Origin: Adineta steineri
Taxonomy: Eukaryota > Rotifera > Eurotatoria > Adinetida > Adinetidae
Direction of reading: 5' to 3'
NCBI GenBank assembly: GCA_905250115.1
Contig: CAJNOI010000023.1
Coordinates: forward strand, 626,662-690,661
Length of the DNA: 64,000 nucleotides
The first letter of the stretch is position 1. Each line of letters begins with the position of its first letter. Shown here piece after piece: positions 49,199 through 60,100 of the stretch. Below the pieces are notes generated by a model. The model was given only the letters and a program-made list of their open reading frames with translations. It made no database searches and was not told the DNA's origin. The position numbers and the translations under genes were made by a program.

Positions 49199-49630
49199 AT
49201 GACATATCGATCAACATTATCACGTTGGTTTCAAAATCGTTTTCCTAAACCACCACCATTTCGTATTGATTTTTATCGTTGTACTAGTTGCGGTGTTCAA
49301 TCGTTTGACGGTGTTTATTTTTCTGCTTGTCCTCAATGTAGAGGTATTCTTCCTGATATTGTTCGTAATGTTCGTTATGAATACTTCTGTACAAGTTGTA
49401 GTCGACAACGTAACGTATGTCGTTGTGATTATCCTTCTCCATTTGTTTCTCTTATTCGTTTACCAACACCTCCTTCACCTCAATGCCAATGCTGTTGCTC
49501 ATGTACATGTTGTAATTGCTCAGACTGTGATTCAACTGACCGGTGGGAATCGTCTCCTTGTCGTTCCAATTGTTCATGTCCTTCCTATTGTTCAGAATGC
49601 GATTGTTCATGTTCACCACAATCTTTCTGA
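49199..49630 (+). CDS. Small cysteine-rich zinc-ribbon-like protein
   Basis: 143 residues from ATG at 49199 (MTYRSTLSRWFQNRF). A longer frame upstream opens only with a non-ATG codon, so this start is preferred. Two CxxC pairs (YRCTSCGVQ and FSACPQCRG) form a likely zinc ribbon at residues 27-48. A second set, FCTSCSRQRNVCRCD, follows at about 63-77. After a proline-rich linker the last 45 residues are very Cys-rich (CQCCCSCTCCNCSDCD, then CSECDCSCS), like metallothionein or a metal-binding tail. There is no signal peptide or membrane segment, so it is probably cytosolic or nuclear. I do not recognise the family. Confidence 0.6.
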   Translation: MTYRSTLSRWFQNRFPKPPPFRIDFYRCTSCGVQSFDGVYFSACPQCRGILPDIVRNVRYEYFCTSCSRQRNVCRCDYPSPFVSLIRLPTPPSPQCQCCCSCTCCNCSDCDSTDRWESSPCRSNCSCPSYCSECDCSCSPQSF

Positions 49631-49894
49631 TACTTATTCATTGATGTTAATAATTTCCAACGTTTACTTTCATCAGACTAATTTTTAATGCATGACAAAG
49701 AATTTGCCATTAGAATACGATTTAAATTTCTATAGAAAGAACAAGTTTTATTGATTGTATTTATTAACAAAAGAAAAAAAATAAAGATAATGCTACAGAA
49801 CTATTATGAGAATGAAATATAAAATACATAGGTTTTTTTTCTGACTTAAATGTCAATTTTATTGCTTGACTAAATATAAATTACAAAAATCCAA

Positions 49895-52800
49895 TTATTT
49901 TCTTGTTTGTGGTGATTGTTTCATTCGTTTTGATATACCTTGTGGTGTATTATTATCATAACCAGTAAATTGATTATTATCATATTCCTCGTCATCATCA
50001 ACATCCATCATTGGTTGTTCATCCAATCCTTCATACGTTCGACGACCTATTCAAAAGAAAATACAAAAAAAATAAATCATGTAAAACTAATTGAATAACA
50101 TCTATACTTAATACTAACGACTATATGCTGGTTTTGACGGTGAATTTGAATTTGTTCGTTGTAATTTTTGAATACTAAATTGATATTGATCGTTTGAATC
50201 CGTATCTATTGTAACATGACTGTGTGGTGCAAGTTGTGTTTGGATTAATAATTTGGAAAGTTCAGTTGTAATATGTTTTTCAAGATAACGTTTTAATGGA
50301 CGAGCACCATAAACTAAAAGAAAAAAAAATGTTTTTTTTATTTAATAAAATCTTTGGTATTACTAAGAAAAACTTACTTGGATTATAAGATTTTTTAAGA
50401 GTTGATTGAATAGCTTTATCTGTTAAATTAATAGTTATATCTTGATCTTTTAAACGTTCTTCAAGTGATTTTAATTGAAGATGAACAATGGATGATAATT
50501 GATTAATATTAAGAGGTTGAAAAAATACAATATCATCCAAACGATTTAAAAATTCTGGTCGAAAATGTGCACGAACCTTAAAAAGAAAAGAAAAAAAAAT
50601 CATAAGATTATTATTTTGTAATATAGAAAGTAAAACAAACTTCTCGCATAACACGATCTTTAGCTGCTTGAGATAAAGTTCCATCGTAATTTTTTGTTGA
50701 TGAAGGATTTTCAACTTCTTCTAATATATATTGTGCACCAATATTTGATGTTAAAACAATAATTGTATTTGTAAAATCAACTGTTCGACCTTTTCCATCC
50801 TAAATACAAATAAATTCATTTTAATCATCAATATAGAAGAAATTTCAACATACAGTAAGACGACCATCATCTAAAACTTGTAATAAAGTATTCCAAATTT
50901 GTGGATGTGCTTTTTCAACTTCATCAAATAAAATAACAGCATAAGGTTGTCGTCGAACTGTTTCTGTTAATTGACCACCTTGTTCAAAACCAACATAACC
51001 TAAATAAAATAAAATATAAAAAATCAATTCTATGTGTGTGTTTTGTTTTTAATTACCTGGTGGTGCACCAATTAATCGAGCAACTGAATGTGATTCTGTA
51101 TATTCACTCATATCAATGCGAACCATTGATTTAGTTGAATCAAATAATTCTAATGCTAATGTTTTAGCTAATTCAGTTTTACCAACACCAGTTGGACCTA
51201 AGAATAAAAATGATCCAATTGGTTGATTTTGTCTTGAAAGACCAGCTCGACTTCGAAGTACAGCGTCAGCAACACTATCAACAGCCTCATTTTGTCCAAT
51301 AACGTTTTTATGTAAATGTTCACTTAATTTTAATAAACGATCACGTTCTGTTTGAGATAATTTTGATACAGGAATACCAGTCCATCGACTAACGATTTCA
51401 GCAATAGCATTTGGTCCAACAACTTCAGTTAATAATCGATCTTGTTGTTGTTTATTTTCTTCTGTAATTCGATATTCTGTTTCAGCTATTTTCTTTTCTA
51501 GATCAGGTATAGCTCCATATTTCATATCAGCAACTAAAGCTAAATTTTTTTCACGTTCAGCTTGTGCCATTTTAACTTGAAGATTTTCCATTTTTTGTTT
51601 TAATTTTCTTAATTCATCAACACGTTCTTTTTCAGCTCGATGTCGTAATTTTAATGGTTTTAATTCTTCACGTATTTTAGATAATTCTTCTTTAACTTGT
51701 TTTAAACGTTGTTTAGATGCATCATCTTTTTCTTGTGATAATGCTGTTGCTTCAACATCTAATTGTAATTCACGACGTTCTAATTGATCAATTATTTCAG
51801 GTTGACTATCTAATTGTACACGTATACTAGCACATGCTTCATCAATTAAATCTATTCAATAACAAAAAAACAATTCATTTTTTAATGAAATTTTTTTTTA
51901 AATATTTACCAATAGCTTTATCAGGTAAGAATCGATTTGTTATATAACGATTAGATAATTGTGCTGCAATGACTAGAGCTGAATCAAGAATTCGAACTAG
52001 AAAAAATAAATAATTTTTTAATCAATATGAAACGAAATAAATATCTTACCACCAAAATGTGATTCATAACGATCTTTAAGACCACGTAAAATAGAAACAC
52101 AATCAGCAACTGATGGTTCTTTAACCATAACTTGTTGAAAACGTCGTTCAAATGCTGGATCTTTTTCAATATATTTTCTATATTCATCTAATGTTGTCGC
52201 ACCAATACAACGAAGTTCACCACGAGCTTTAAAACAAATATATAAATATTTCTTTTGTTTATTATTAAAACTATTCTTAACATACCTAACATTGGTTTTA
52301 ATAAATTTGCTGCATCCATAGCACCTAAAATAAAAATAATTTATTTAGTTTTCTTGTTAAATTCAAATAAATGAATTACCTTCTGCTTTTCCAGCACCAA
52401 GAACTAAATGTATTTCATCAATAAATAAGATAATACCACCATTTGAACTTTCAATTTCTTTTAGAACAGATTTAAGACGTTCTTCAAATTCACCACGATG
52501 ACTTGCACCAGCTACAAAAGACAAAAAAACATATTTATTAAAAATGATTATTGTTAATTTATTTCTATTTACCAACTAAAGCTCCCATATCTAATGAAAT
52601 TAAACGACGTGGTAATGTATCAGGAACATCTTGATGAACAATACGTTGAGCTAAACCTTCAACAATAGCTGTTTTACCAACACCCTATATTCAAAAGAAA
52701 AATATAGAAAAAGAAAAAGAAATAAAAGAAAATTCGCCTACTGGTTCACCAATTAAAACAGGATTATTCTTTGTTCGTCGTGATAAAACTTGAATACATC

Positions 52801-53368
52801 GACGAATTTCTTGATCTCGACCAATAACTGGATCTAGTTTTCCTGATTCAGCATCACCAACTAAATCATGACCATATTTTTCTAATGCTTGATATGTTTG
52901 TTCTGCTTTAGCTGAAGTCACATTTTTATTTTGTCTAATTTGTTTGACAACTTCTTCCATACGTTTTTTACTTAAACCAACAGAAACAAAAGCTGATGTT
53001 GTATCTGAATCTTCATATAAACCAATTAAAATATGATCAATTGCTGTATGACTATCTTTTTGTTGTTTAGATAATTTTTTTGCTTGTTTTAATACATTCA
53101 TAAATGATGCATTTGGATAAAGTTTTGATGGTGGTGGATCTTGTTTAGATAATTTTTTTAATTTTAAATCAATTGCATCTTGAACTTCTTGAACATTAAA
53201 TTCAGCTTTTTTTATTAATTGTCGTGTTAAACCTTGTTCATCTTCAACAAGTACATGTGCTAAATGTAATGGAACAAGTTCAATATGTTTTTGTTCTTGT
53301 GCATATTCTAATGCTTGTGATATAGCTCGATTGCTTTGATCAGTAAATTCTTCAGGAGAATAAGACAT
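49895..53368 (-). CDS. HSP101/Hsp104-type ClpB disaggregase
   Basis: Start [20 protein letters not shown] at 53368; TAA at 49897-49895; about twelve exons with 50-70 bp introns. Domains in order: the Clp N domain (residues 1-150, with [19 protein letters not shown]). NBD1 follows, with LIGEPGVGKT made by joining exons 1 and 2, Walker B ILFIDEIH and the pore loop in the [16 protein letters not shown] context. Next is the middle coiled-coil domain (about 51.85-51.45 kb). NBD2 has [20 protein letters not shown], a GYVGFEQGG pore loop and [12 protein letters not shown]; a D2-small domain follows. The tail is acidic ([13 protein letters not shown]) and ends [10 protein letters not shown]. Known biology: with Hsp70 it extracts proteins from aggregates. 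All ATPase residues are intact. There is no mitochondrial presequence, so this is the cytosolic/nuclear type, unlike animal CLPB/SKD3, which has ankyrins and one AAA domain. Confidence 0.93.
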
Positions 53369-54836
53369 GATTGAATTTCTAGAAAATAATGTTAAAAGAA
53401 ATAACTACAATCGATTTTATACTTTAATAAAAGCGTCCTTATTGACCTTATGTATTTCTAGGATAAATATAATATAACCGACTGGAATGGAAAAGAATAC
53501 TATTGGATCTAATTTCTCATTCTATTGATAGACAAGAGGACGCTAGACTATATATTATTGAAGGAAATCGATTAGAAAACGATAGAGAGAATTCAATCTG
53601 ATTTTCGTTAACTTTGAATATTTATACTTATGTCTTCTTTACAGTCGTAAAAAAATAAGATAAACTTTTTTTAAAAAAAAACTACCTATAGTATGTCAAT
53701 AGATACTCTTAAAAATAGAATATAGATTAAGTTTAGTGTAATTTACTTACTGAGTATAGAGTAAAGTTGAATAGCGCGTTATTTACAAAGTTATATTAAT
53801 GTTTTACAAATGATAACGAACGATCAATTTATATAAAAATTAAAATAATATAAAGAATTTTCTAGAAATTTCCACAAAGGAAAAGTATTGTCTCGGACAT
53901 TACAGAAAAGAAAAGAAATATTTTCTATTTACCTTCACCAGCTGGAAAGAGAATGAAGAATAAGCTTATAGCTGTCATATAGTCATAATAACCGAACGAA
54001 AAAAAGAGAGGAGAAGAAGAAAGAAAGAAAAAAAAGAATGTTGGTGGTTATATGTTACTATTTTAGTGATAACGTGTAATCATATTTCTTTCAACATTTT
54101 TATTATGTCTTGATAATTTAAACAGTGATATGAATGTAATCGTAAAGAATATTTTGTATTAAAACTTAATAAATTAAATCGAGAGTAAAGTTTAAAAATG
54201 TTCATATTTTATTGAATATCATTGAAAAATTCTATTTGATTTATCCTCAAAAGAAAGCAATAATAGGATTCCAAGTACATATGTACACGAAAATATTTTT
54301 GTAATTAAGACCGTGACGGGTACTCGTTCATACCAAAAATCAATTTACATTTTGAATCAGGTAATAACAAATTATAAATGCATGTCATCTCCCTCGCTAT
54401 ATATATATATATTTATTACGTCGATAAATTTATCTTATGCGTTAAATCATGGTTTTTTTTACAGATATGATAACTGATAATTATTGTTGTTTTTAAAGAA
54501 ATATTCAATCTCATCATATTGAAAAATATCTAATGTAAATAACATACAATTTTTTTATGATGAATCATGATTCTTGTCAATCGTTTGTAAAGGTTAGTAG
54601 CAAATGAATAAAAGTACTGTCGTTCCTAACCTTTCTTAAATTTTCAATCAATTTTCCGTTCCAGTATATTATAGAGTTAATTAGAAAATAGATTTCATCA
54701 TGTTATGTCTTCACTATATAAAAAGCTTGATTCGATATTCATTCTTTTTCATATTTGAAAATATATTCGAATAGAAATAACGAACAAGAGTACAATATTC
54801 GTTGGAGATTTTATTGTTAATTTCATTGGTATTATC
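53369..54836. other. Divergent promoter region, HSP101 / CAP gene
   Basis: Non-coding apart from the heat shock element at 53855-53872. The 80 bases before the CAP gene include CTATATAAAAAG at about 54714-54725, a good TATA box some 115 bases before its ATG. Confidence 0.5.
53855..53872. promoter_or_regulatory. Perfect four-unit heat shock element upstream of HSP101
   Basis: The sequence GAAttTTCtaGAAatTTC gives four alternating GAA/TTC units, each spaced by two bases: the exact HSF trimer-binding pattern, with no mismatch. It lies 487 bases before the HSP101 start codon. A splice-acceptor-like TTTTCTAG just before the ATG (minus strand, near 53380) suggests a leader intron, so the element may be close to the transcription start. 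A two-unit TTCtaGAA also lies at 53377-53384. Confidence 0.72.
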
Positions 54837-55456
54837 ATGAGATTTATATTACTTCTAACAATTTTATCGATAGTATTCTATCAGTCAAAAAGTGCAATTG
54901 ACGTACCTACATTTCAAGCACAAGCTCTTGCTCAACATAATTATTATCGTGGACTTCATTGTACTAGTGCAATGACACTTACTGCATCATTAAACACCAT
55001 TGCACAAGCTTATGCCGTTCAATTGGCAGCGACCAATACTTTTGCACATAGTGGAACTGCAGGATTAGGTGAAAATCTTTACGCGTATTTTGGATCATCT
55101 GCAACTACTTCTTTCAATGGTAAGAATGACATAATATTCGCTAGAACAAAAAATATTTTGTATCAAATACTTTGAATATATTAGGTTCAACACCAGTCAC
55201 TGATTGGTACAATGAGATTGCAAATTACGACTTCACGACATCAGCAAAATCAACAGCAGCTTCTTCAACATCGGAAATTGGTCATTTTACACAAGTTGTT
55301 TGGGCAGCTACAACACAATTAGGTATTGGTGTTGCATTAAGTAGTGATCTGAAAAATGTAACCGTCGTAGGAAATTACTATCCAGCAGGAAATTTACAAG
55401 GCGCATATGCTGCTAATGCAGCTCCACTATGTTCACTCAGTGCTGGAGGTGATTAA
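54837..55456 (+). CDS. Secreted CAP-superfamily (GAPR-1/GLIPR2-like) protein
   Basis: Two exons, 54837-55119 and 55185-55456, joined in phase 1 over a 65-bp intron, give 184 residues. A signal peptide (MRFILLLTILSIVFYQSKSA) precedes one CAP domain that fills the rest. Motifs in order: QHNYYRGLH (CAP3-like HNxYR), FAHSGTAGLGENLY (the paired His and Glu of the cavity), WYNEIANYDF, GHFTQVVWAATTQLGIG (CAP1, His and Trp present) and VGNYYPAGN (CAP2). The close match in the C-terminal half is to GLIPR2-type domains, but with a signal peptide. The domain has few Cys (two near the ends), unlike venom-type CRISPs. The role is probably extracellular lipid/sterol binding or defence; this is inference. 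TATA-like CTATATAAAAAG lies upstream. Confidence 0.9.
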
Positions 55457-57116
55457 ATATTTCAAAAAGACACATACGAATAATTTATATTCGTAGTTTT
55501 TTTCTAAATATATTTCTATCGTTGTTAATTGGAGATTCATTTGTTTTTCTATTTTTTTCACATCAAATAAATTAATATGCAATTTGACAGTACTAATAAT
55601 CTTTTAATAATTATTTTCTAAATAGACAAAAAGAAAGCATTTAAATTAACTAAGAATATGAAAATATCCATGAAATATATCAATAATTTATACTTGTATT
55701 TTATCGAATGAAATTGGTTTTTAATCAATAATATTCTTTTTTTCTTAAGATATATGTGCAAAAATACTTAAATTCTAGCAATTATTTATTTCAAATGGAA
55801 ACTGATTAATTATACAGTGATAGCACTAATAATAGCAAAATATATGAAATATAGCGACTCTATTGATTGATCTTCTTGTCTCTACATCAAAAAGATTCAT
55901 TAAAAGTATTTACTTGACTAAATTAAATATATTACTATGAATAAAATTTAGTTTGTATATTAACGAATACTCTATCTTGACAAGAAAAACTCAAATATAC
56001 CATTATTCTATACACTAGAAACAAAGTATACAGAATATGTTTCGATGATTTATTATTCCTATTAATTTTGTCGAGGACATTTTATCGATTGATTTTTTAA
56101 GTACAATTGTACTTGCTACGTTTCAAGAGGAAACACTTCTCGAACATAATATTAAACATGCACTTCATTACGTTGGTTCAATGAATATTCTTATTAGTCT
56201 CTTGAATTTGGTTATTATTATAATTAATAATAACCGATTTGTTTATATTTATAAAAAAAGAAGCAATAACTGTTACAAAACTTATATTTAATTGTTTAAT
56301 TGGATGAGAAATCTGGATAATTTTTAAGATGAATTAAATTATATTTTATATTTATACTTAAATATTAGATATCAATTTTAATTCGTTTGCTAGTGTCTAG
56401 ACGAAGTTAAGAAGTAAATATTAACAAATTCTGCGAAATAAAAATTCTTTTCTTTTTATTTCAAAACAATGTTGTAAACTGTAAGAATATCATTATAACA
56501 CGTGCTTTCTTATCTTGTAACGATTATAGAAGATATTAAAAGAAATGCTACATGTTTTCGTTATTTTCATTTGGACTGCGATAATAAAAAGAATTTTTTT
56601 TCAAAGTATAATTTTTTTCAGAAAATTTTGTTTTTGTATTTCAAAACAATATCAAAACTGATTGGTACGTTGTTTTTAAGTTAGAAAAAAGTGTTTTTAT
56701 GAATACATATGTATATTTAGGATGAACGTATAGTTATTAATATTATTCGATATTTCTTTAGAGAGAGAGATACAAGTGTAAACAAATCGACTCAGTTGTT
56801 GTCACAAATAGAAAAAAAAGATTGTTCAACGATGATGTAATAACTAATTGCGAGAATTAGAATTTAACAGCATGAGATACAAATTTTTTTGATCGAATAA
56901 CTCACATGGTTATTTGCAAGCAGTGTTTTTGGGTCTTCCATTCTTTGTCTTGTTGCTTAAGTCTGTCTGAAACTTCTATAATCCTAATTATAATCATCAG
57001 TTGAAGTCATATTGTATATCTCTAAAAATAATTATTGTTTATAGGGAAAAGATTGTTAAGTTTATCACAAATCTTCGGCACTTTTCGACGTATTAAAAAA
57101 ACCAAGAACAACAATA
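55457..57116. other. Intergenic stretch
   Basis: AATAAA occurs shortly after the CAP gene (near 55566). The rest is AT-rich with no supported frame. TTGTTTATAG near 57043 could be a leader-exon acceptor for the gene at 57117. Confidence 0.45.
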
Positions 57117-60100
57117 GTGATGTTATCTCAAAGAGATCATTCAAAGAAGATTAAACAACAAGAACATGTAACATCAATATCAGAAACAAAACATCAATCA
57201 CTTATCTATATTTCTAATCTACCTGTAGACGTTATAGATGATTCTGAATTGGAACGTTTAATTATCCATCGTATTGAAAATAGTCTTAGAATTAAATTGA
57301 ACGATGTTAAATGTTATGGAAAATTAGGTGTTGGAGTTATTCGCGTCAATGATAGTCAATTAAAAGATTATTTCATTAAAGACGTTCAAAAATTAATTTT
57401 AGATACAAATGAAAGCACAACGACAGTTACTTTTGTTGAAGTACTTAAATTTGTTTCATATATTGTATTAGATATGGAGAAAGATAAAAATAATTTGGTT
57501 ACAATACCAACATCGGATGAAGTGAAACAAGCCTGGTTTGAATTACATAAATGGCGAACATTACAATCATGTGATCAATTACATAGTCAATTTTCTAATA
57601 TTTATCGTCTTGTTTCAACATCTTTAGATGAAATACTCAAATCTATCAATCAACAAAATATCGTTATTAAAAATCAAATTGGATATGTTTATTATTGTGC
57701 TACATGTAGTTTTCTAGAAGATTTACCAAAATCTATTACTCGAGATCAGTTAAAAAAATTTATTAGTACTGATATTCAACTACCAAATATTTCTTCATCA
57801 TCTCTTGCCGTAGAAATAAATAAACGAAGTAATAATGCATGTATTATTGCAACTGACATAGCACGAAAATGGTCTACAAAGAGTTTTTTACATCTCAACG
57901 AACGAATAATATATAGGAAAGATACTCTGCCATATCGTCTACTTCTTCATCCAGTTCCTCAGACATTGACTTTGAATTCTATTCTCAATCATGGAATATT
58001 TTCTGGTAAAATAACAAATCATAAACATAATGAAGAAAATCTTATTATCGATCTATCTGACAAATATACCTTCGATAAATGTATGAAAAATCCATCGTTG
58101 TCAATTAATAATCAACATATTATTCATATTAAAGAATATAATGTATTGAACAATATCGAACAAAATGAGATTGATGCTACTTCATGGTATGAAACAGAAA
58201 TGCGCCAATATAAACCTGATATAATGCAATTTCTTAAAGAACCACGACATGTAATTCTTTCATACAAATGGAATACACAGATATGGCTTGAACAATTAAA
58301 GCGTTCAATAAGTATGAATTCTAATAAAACAATTCATTTACTTCGAATGACAGTTATGTTAAATACTATTGGTACTTTATGTAAGAAAAGTTACATAGTC
58401 GATAATCGAGAAGTGAAATTAAATGTGAATAGTAAACTAAGAACAATTATTTATAATCATCGTTCAAAACTTAAAAAAAGCGATAAAATGTCATTAACAA
58501 CAATTCCATATCCAAAAACAAATGTTTACGTAGTTCGAGATGATTATTTTATTGTCTATGAACAATTAATTCAAAAAGGTAAACGACCAGTTCTTGTAAA
58601 TATTGCCAATACAACAAATTATAGCGATGGATATAAAAAGGGTAAAGAAGGACAAGAAGAAGATCTATTTCGACGTTCGGATTGTTTTCGAAGTCTTGAT
58701 ATTGATCTTGAAAAACTTTTATTAAAACCATCAGAACATTCTTACTGTTCCCATACTTGTCAACTTGAATCTTTATCGAAAGATTTTCCTATGTATCCAG
58801 TTGATGAATATGGTGCTATTTATACATCTGGATTAACAATTTTTCGTCAATCCGAAGACAAAGGTTATGCTTATATGACTCGACCATTAGAAAATGTTTC
58901 TTTAATATCAATAGGTATTTACGAAAATCCTAAACTAGAAGGACATATGTTAACATCTAAATATGCTATTGGATTACGAAAGAAAATTGAAAATATATTT
59001 TCTATTGCTTATCATCATAATCATGATAGTATTATTTTACCAATTCTTACTGATGATATATATAGAACATCATTTGATCATATTTTAAAAATCTTTCAAT
59101 CAGTTATTGAACAATATGCAGGTTTTTTTAATTCTATTACATTTGTTATTTCTGATAAACAATATTCGAAATGTATATCAAATAATCCCGAGATTAATAA
59201 TAAATTATTTCAAGAACTTGATGGAATGATTGTACAATCAATGAAAATTATCAATACACCAAATATTATGTTTGGTCCTTACCGATTTCTATCTGATGGT
59301 ATAACAATAAAAGATATAAATATATTTGATTTACCATTATGTCAATATGGAGCTAAATGTCGTGATATTTATAATTCAAATCATATTCATGAATTCTCTC
59401 ATCCATCATTATGTCCACAAGAATATCTTACTGGAACATGTACATTAACAAATGATATTGTACATATGTCATTATTAGTTCATCAAAATCAATGTCAATA
59501 TGGTGGTGAATGTCGTGATATTAATAATGAAAAACATAGTCAAGAATTTAAACATCCTCCGTATTGTCCAACTGGAGGTATGTGTCAAAATATGCAAAAA
59601 GAACATTTAAAACAATATCGACATGTACCTTTATGTAAACATGCATTGAAATGTATGGATTATAAAAAACATTCTCAAAATCATTGTGATAAATATCGTC
59701 ATTGTATGATCTATTGTTCATATGGTTCGTATTGTCCTAAATTTCATGATAAACAACATATGGAAGAATTTCAACATCCATTTCCTACTCCTTGTCTTCG
59801 TACACCATTTCATTGTCTATTTTTTATTGAATTATGTGAAACAAATGATATTCGAAATCTTCCGCGACATATTCAACAACATTGCCTTGATTTTGCACAT
59901 GTATGTCGATATGGTCGTAATTGTATTGATAAAACACCCATCCATTGGGAAAAATGTATTCATATTGCTCGTTCTCTTTGTTCATATGATGATAAATGTA
60001 TGAAACTTCATCAAGAAGATCATTTAAATTCATTTACACATTCAAATATACGTGATATTCGACTATTATGTCGATTTACAGATAAATGTCATGATCGTCA

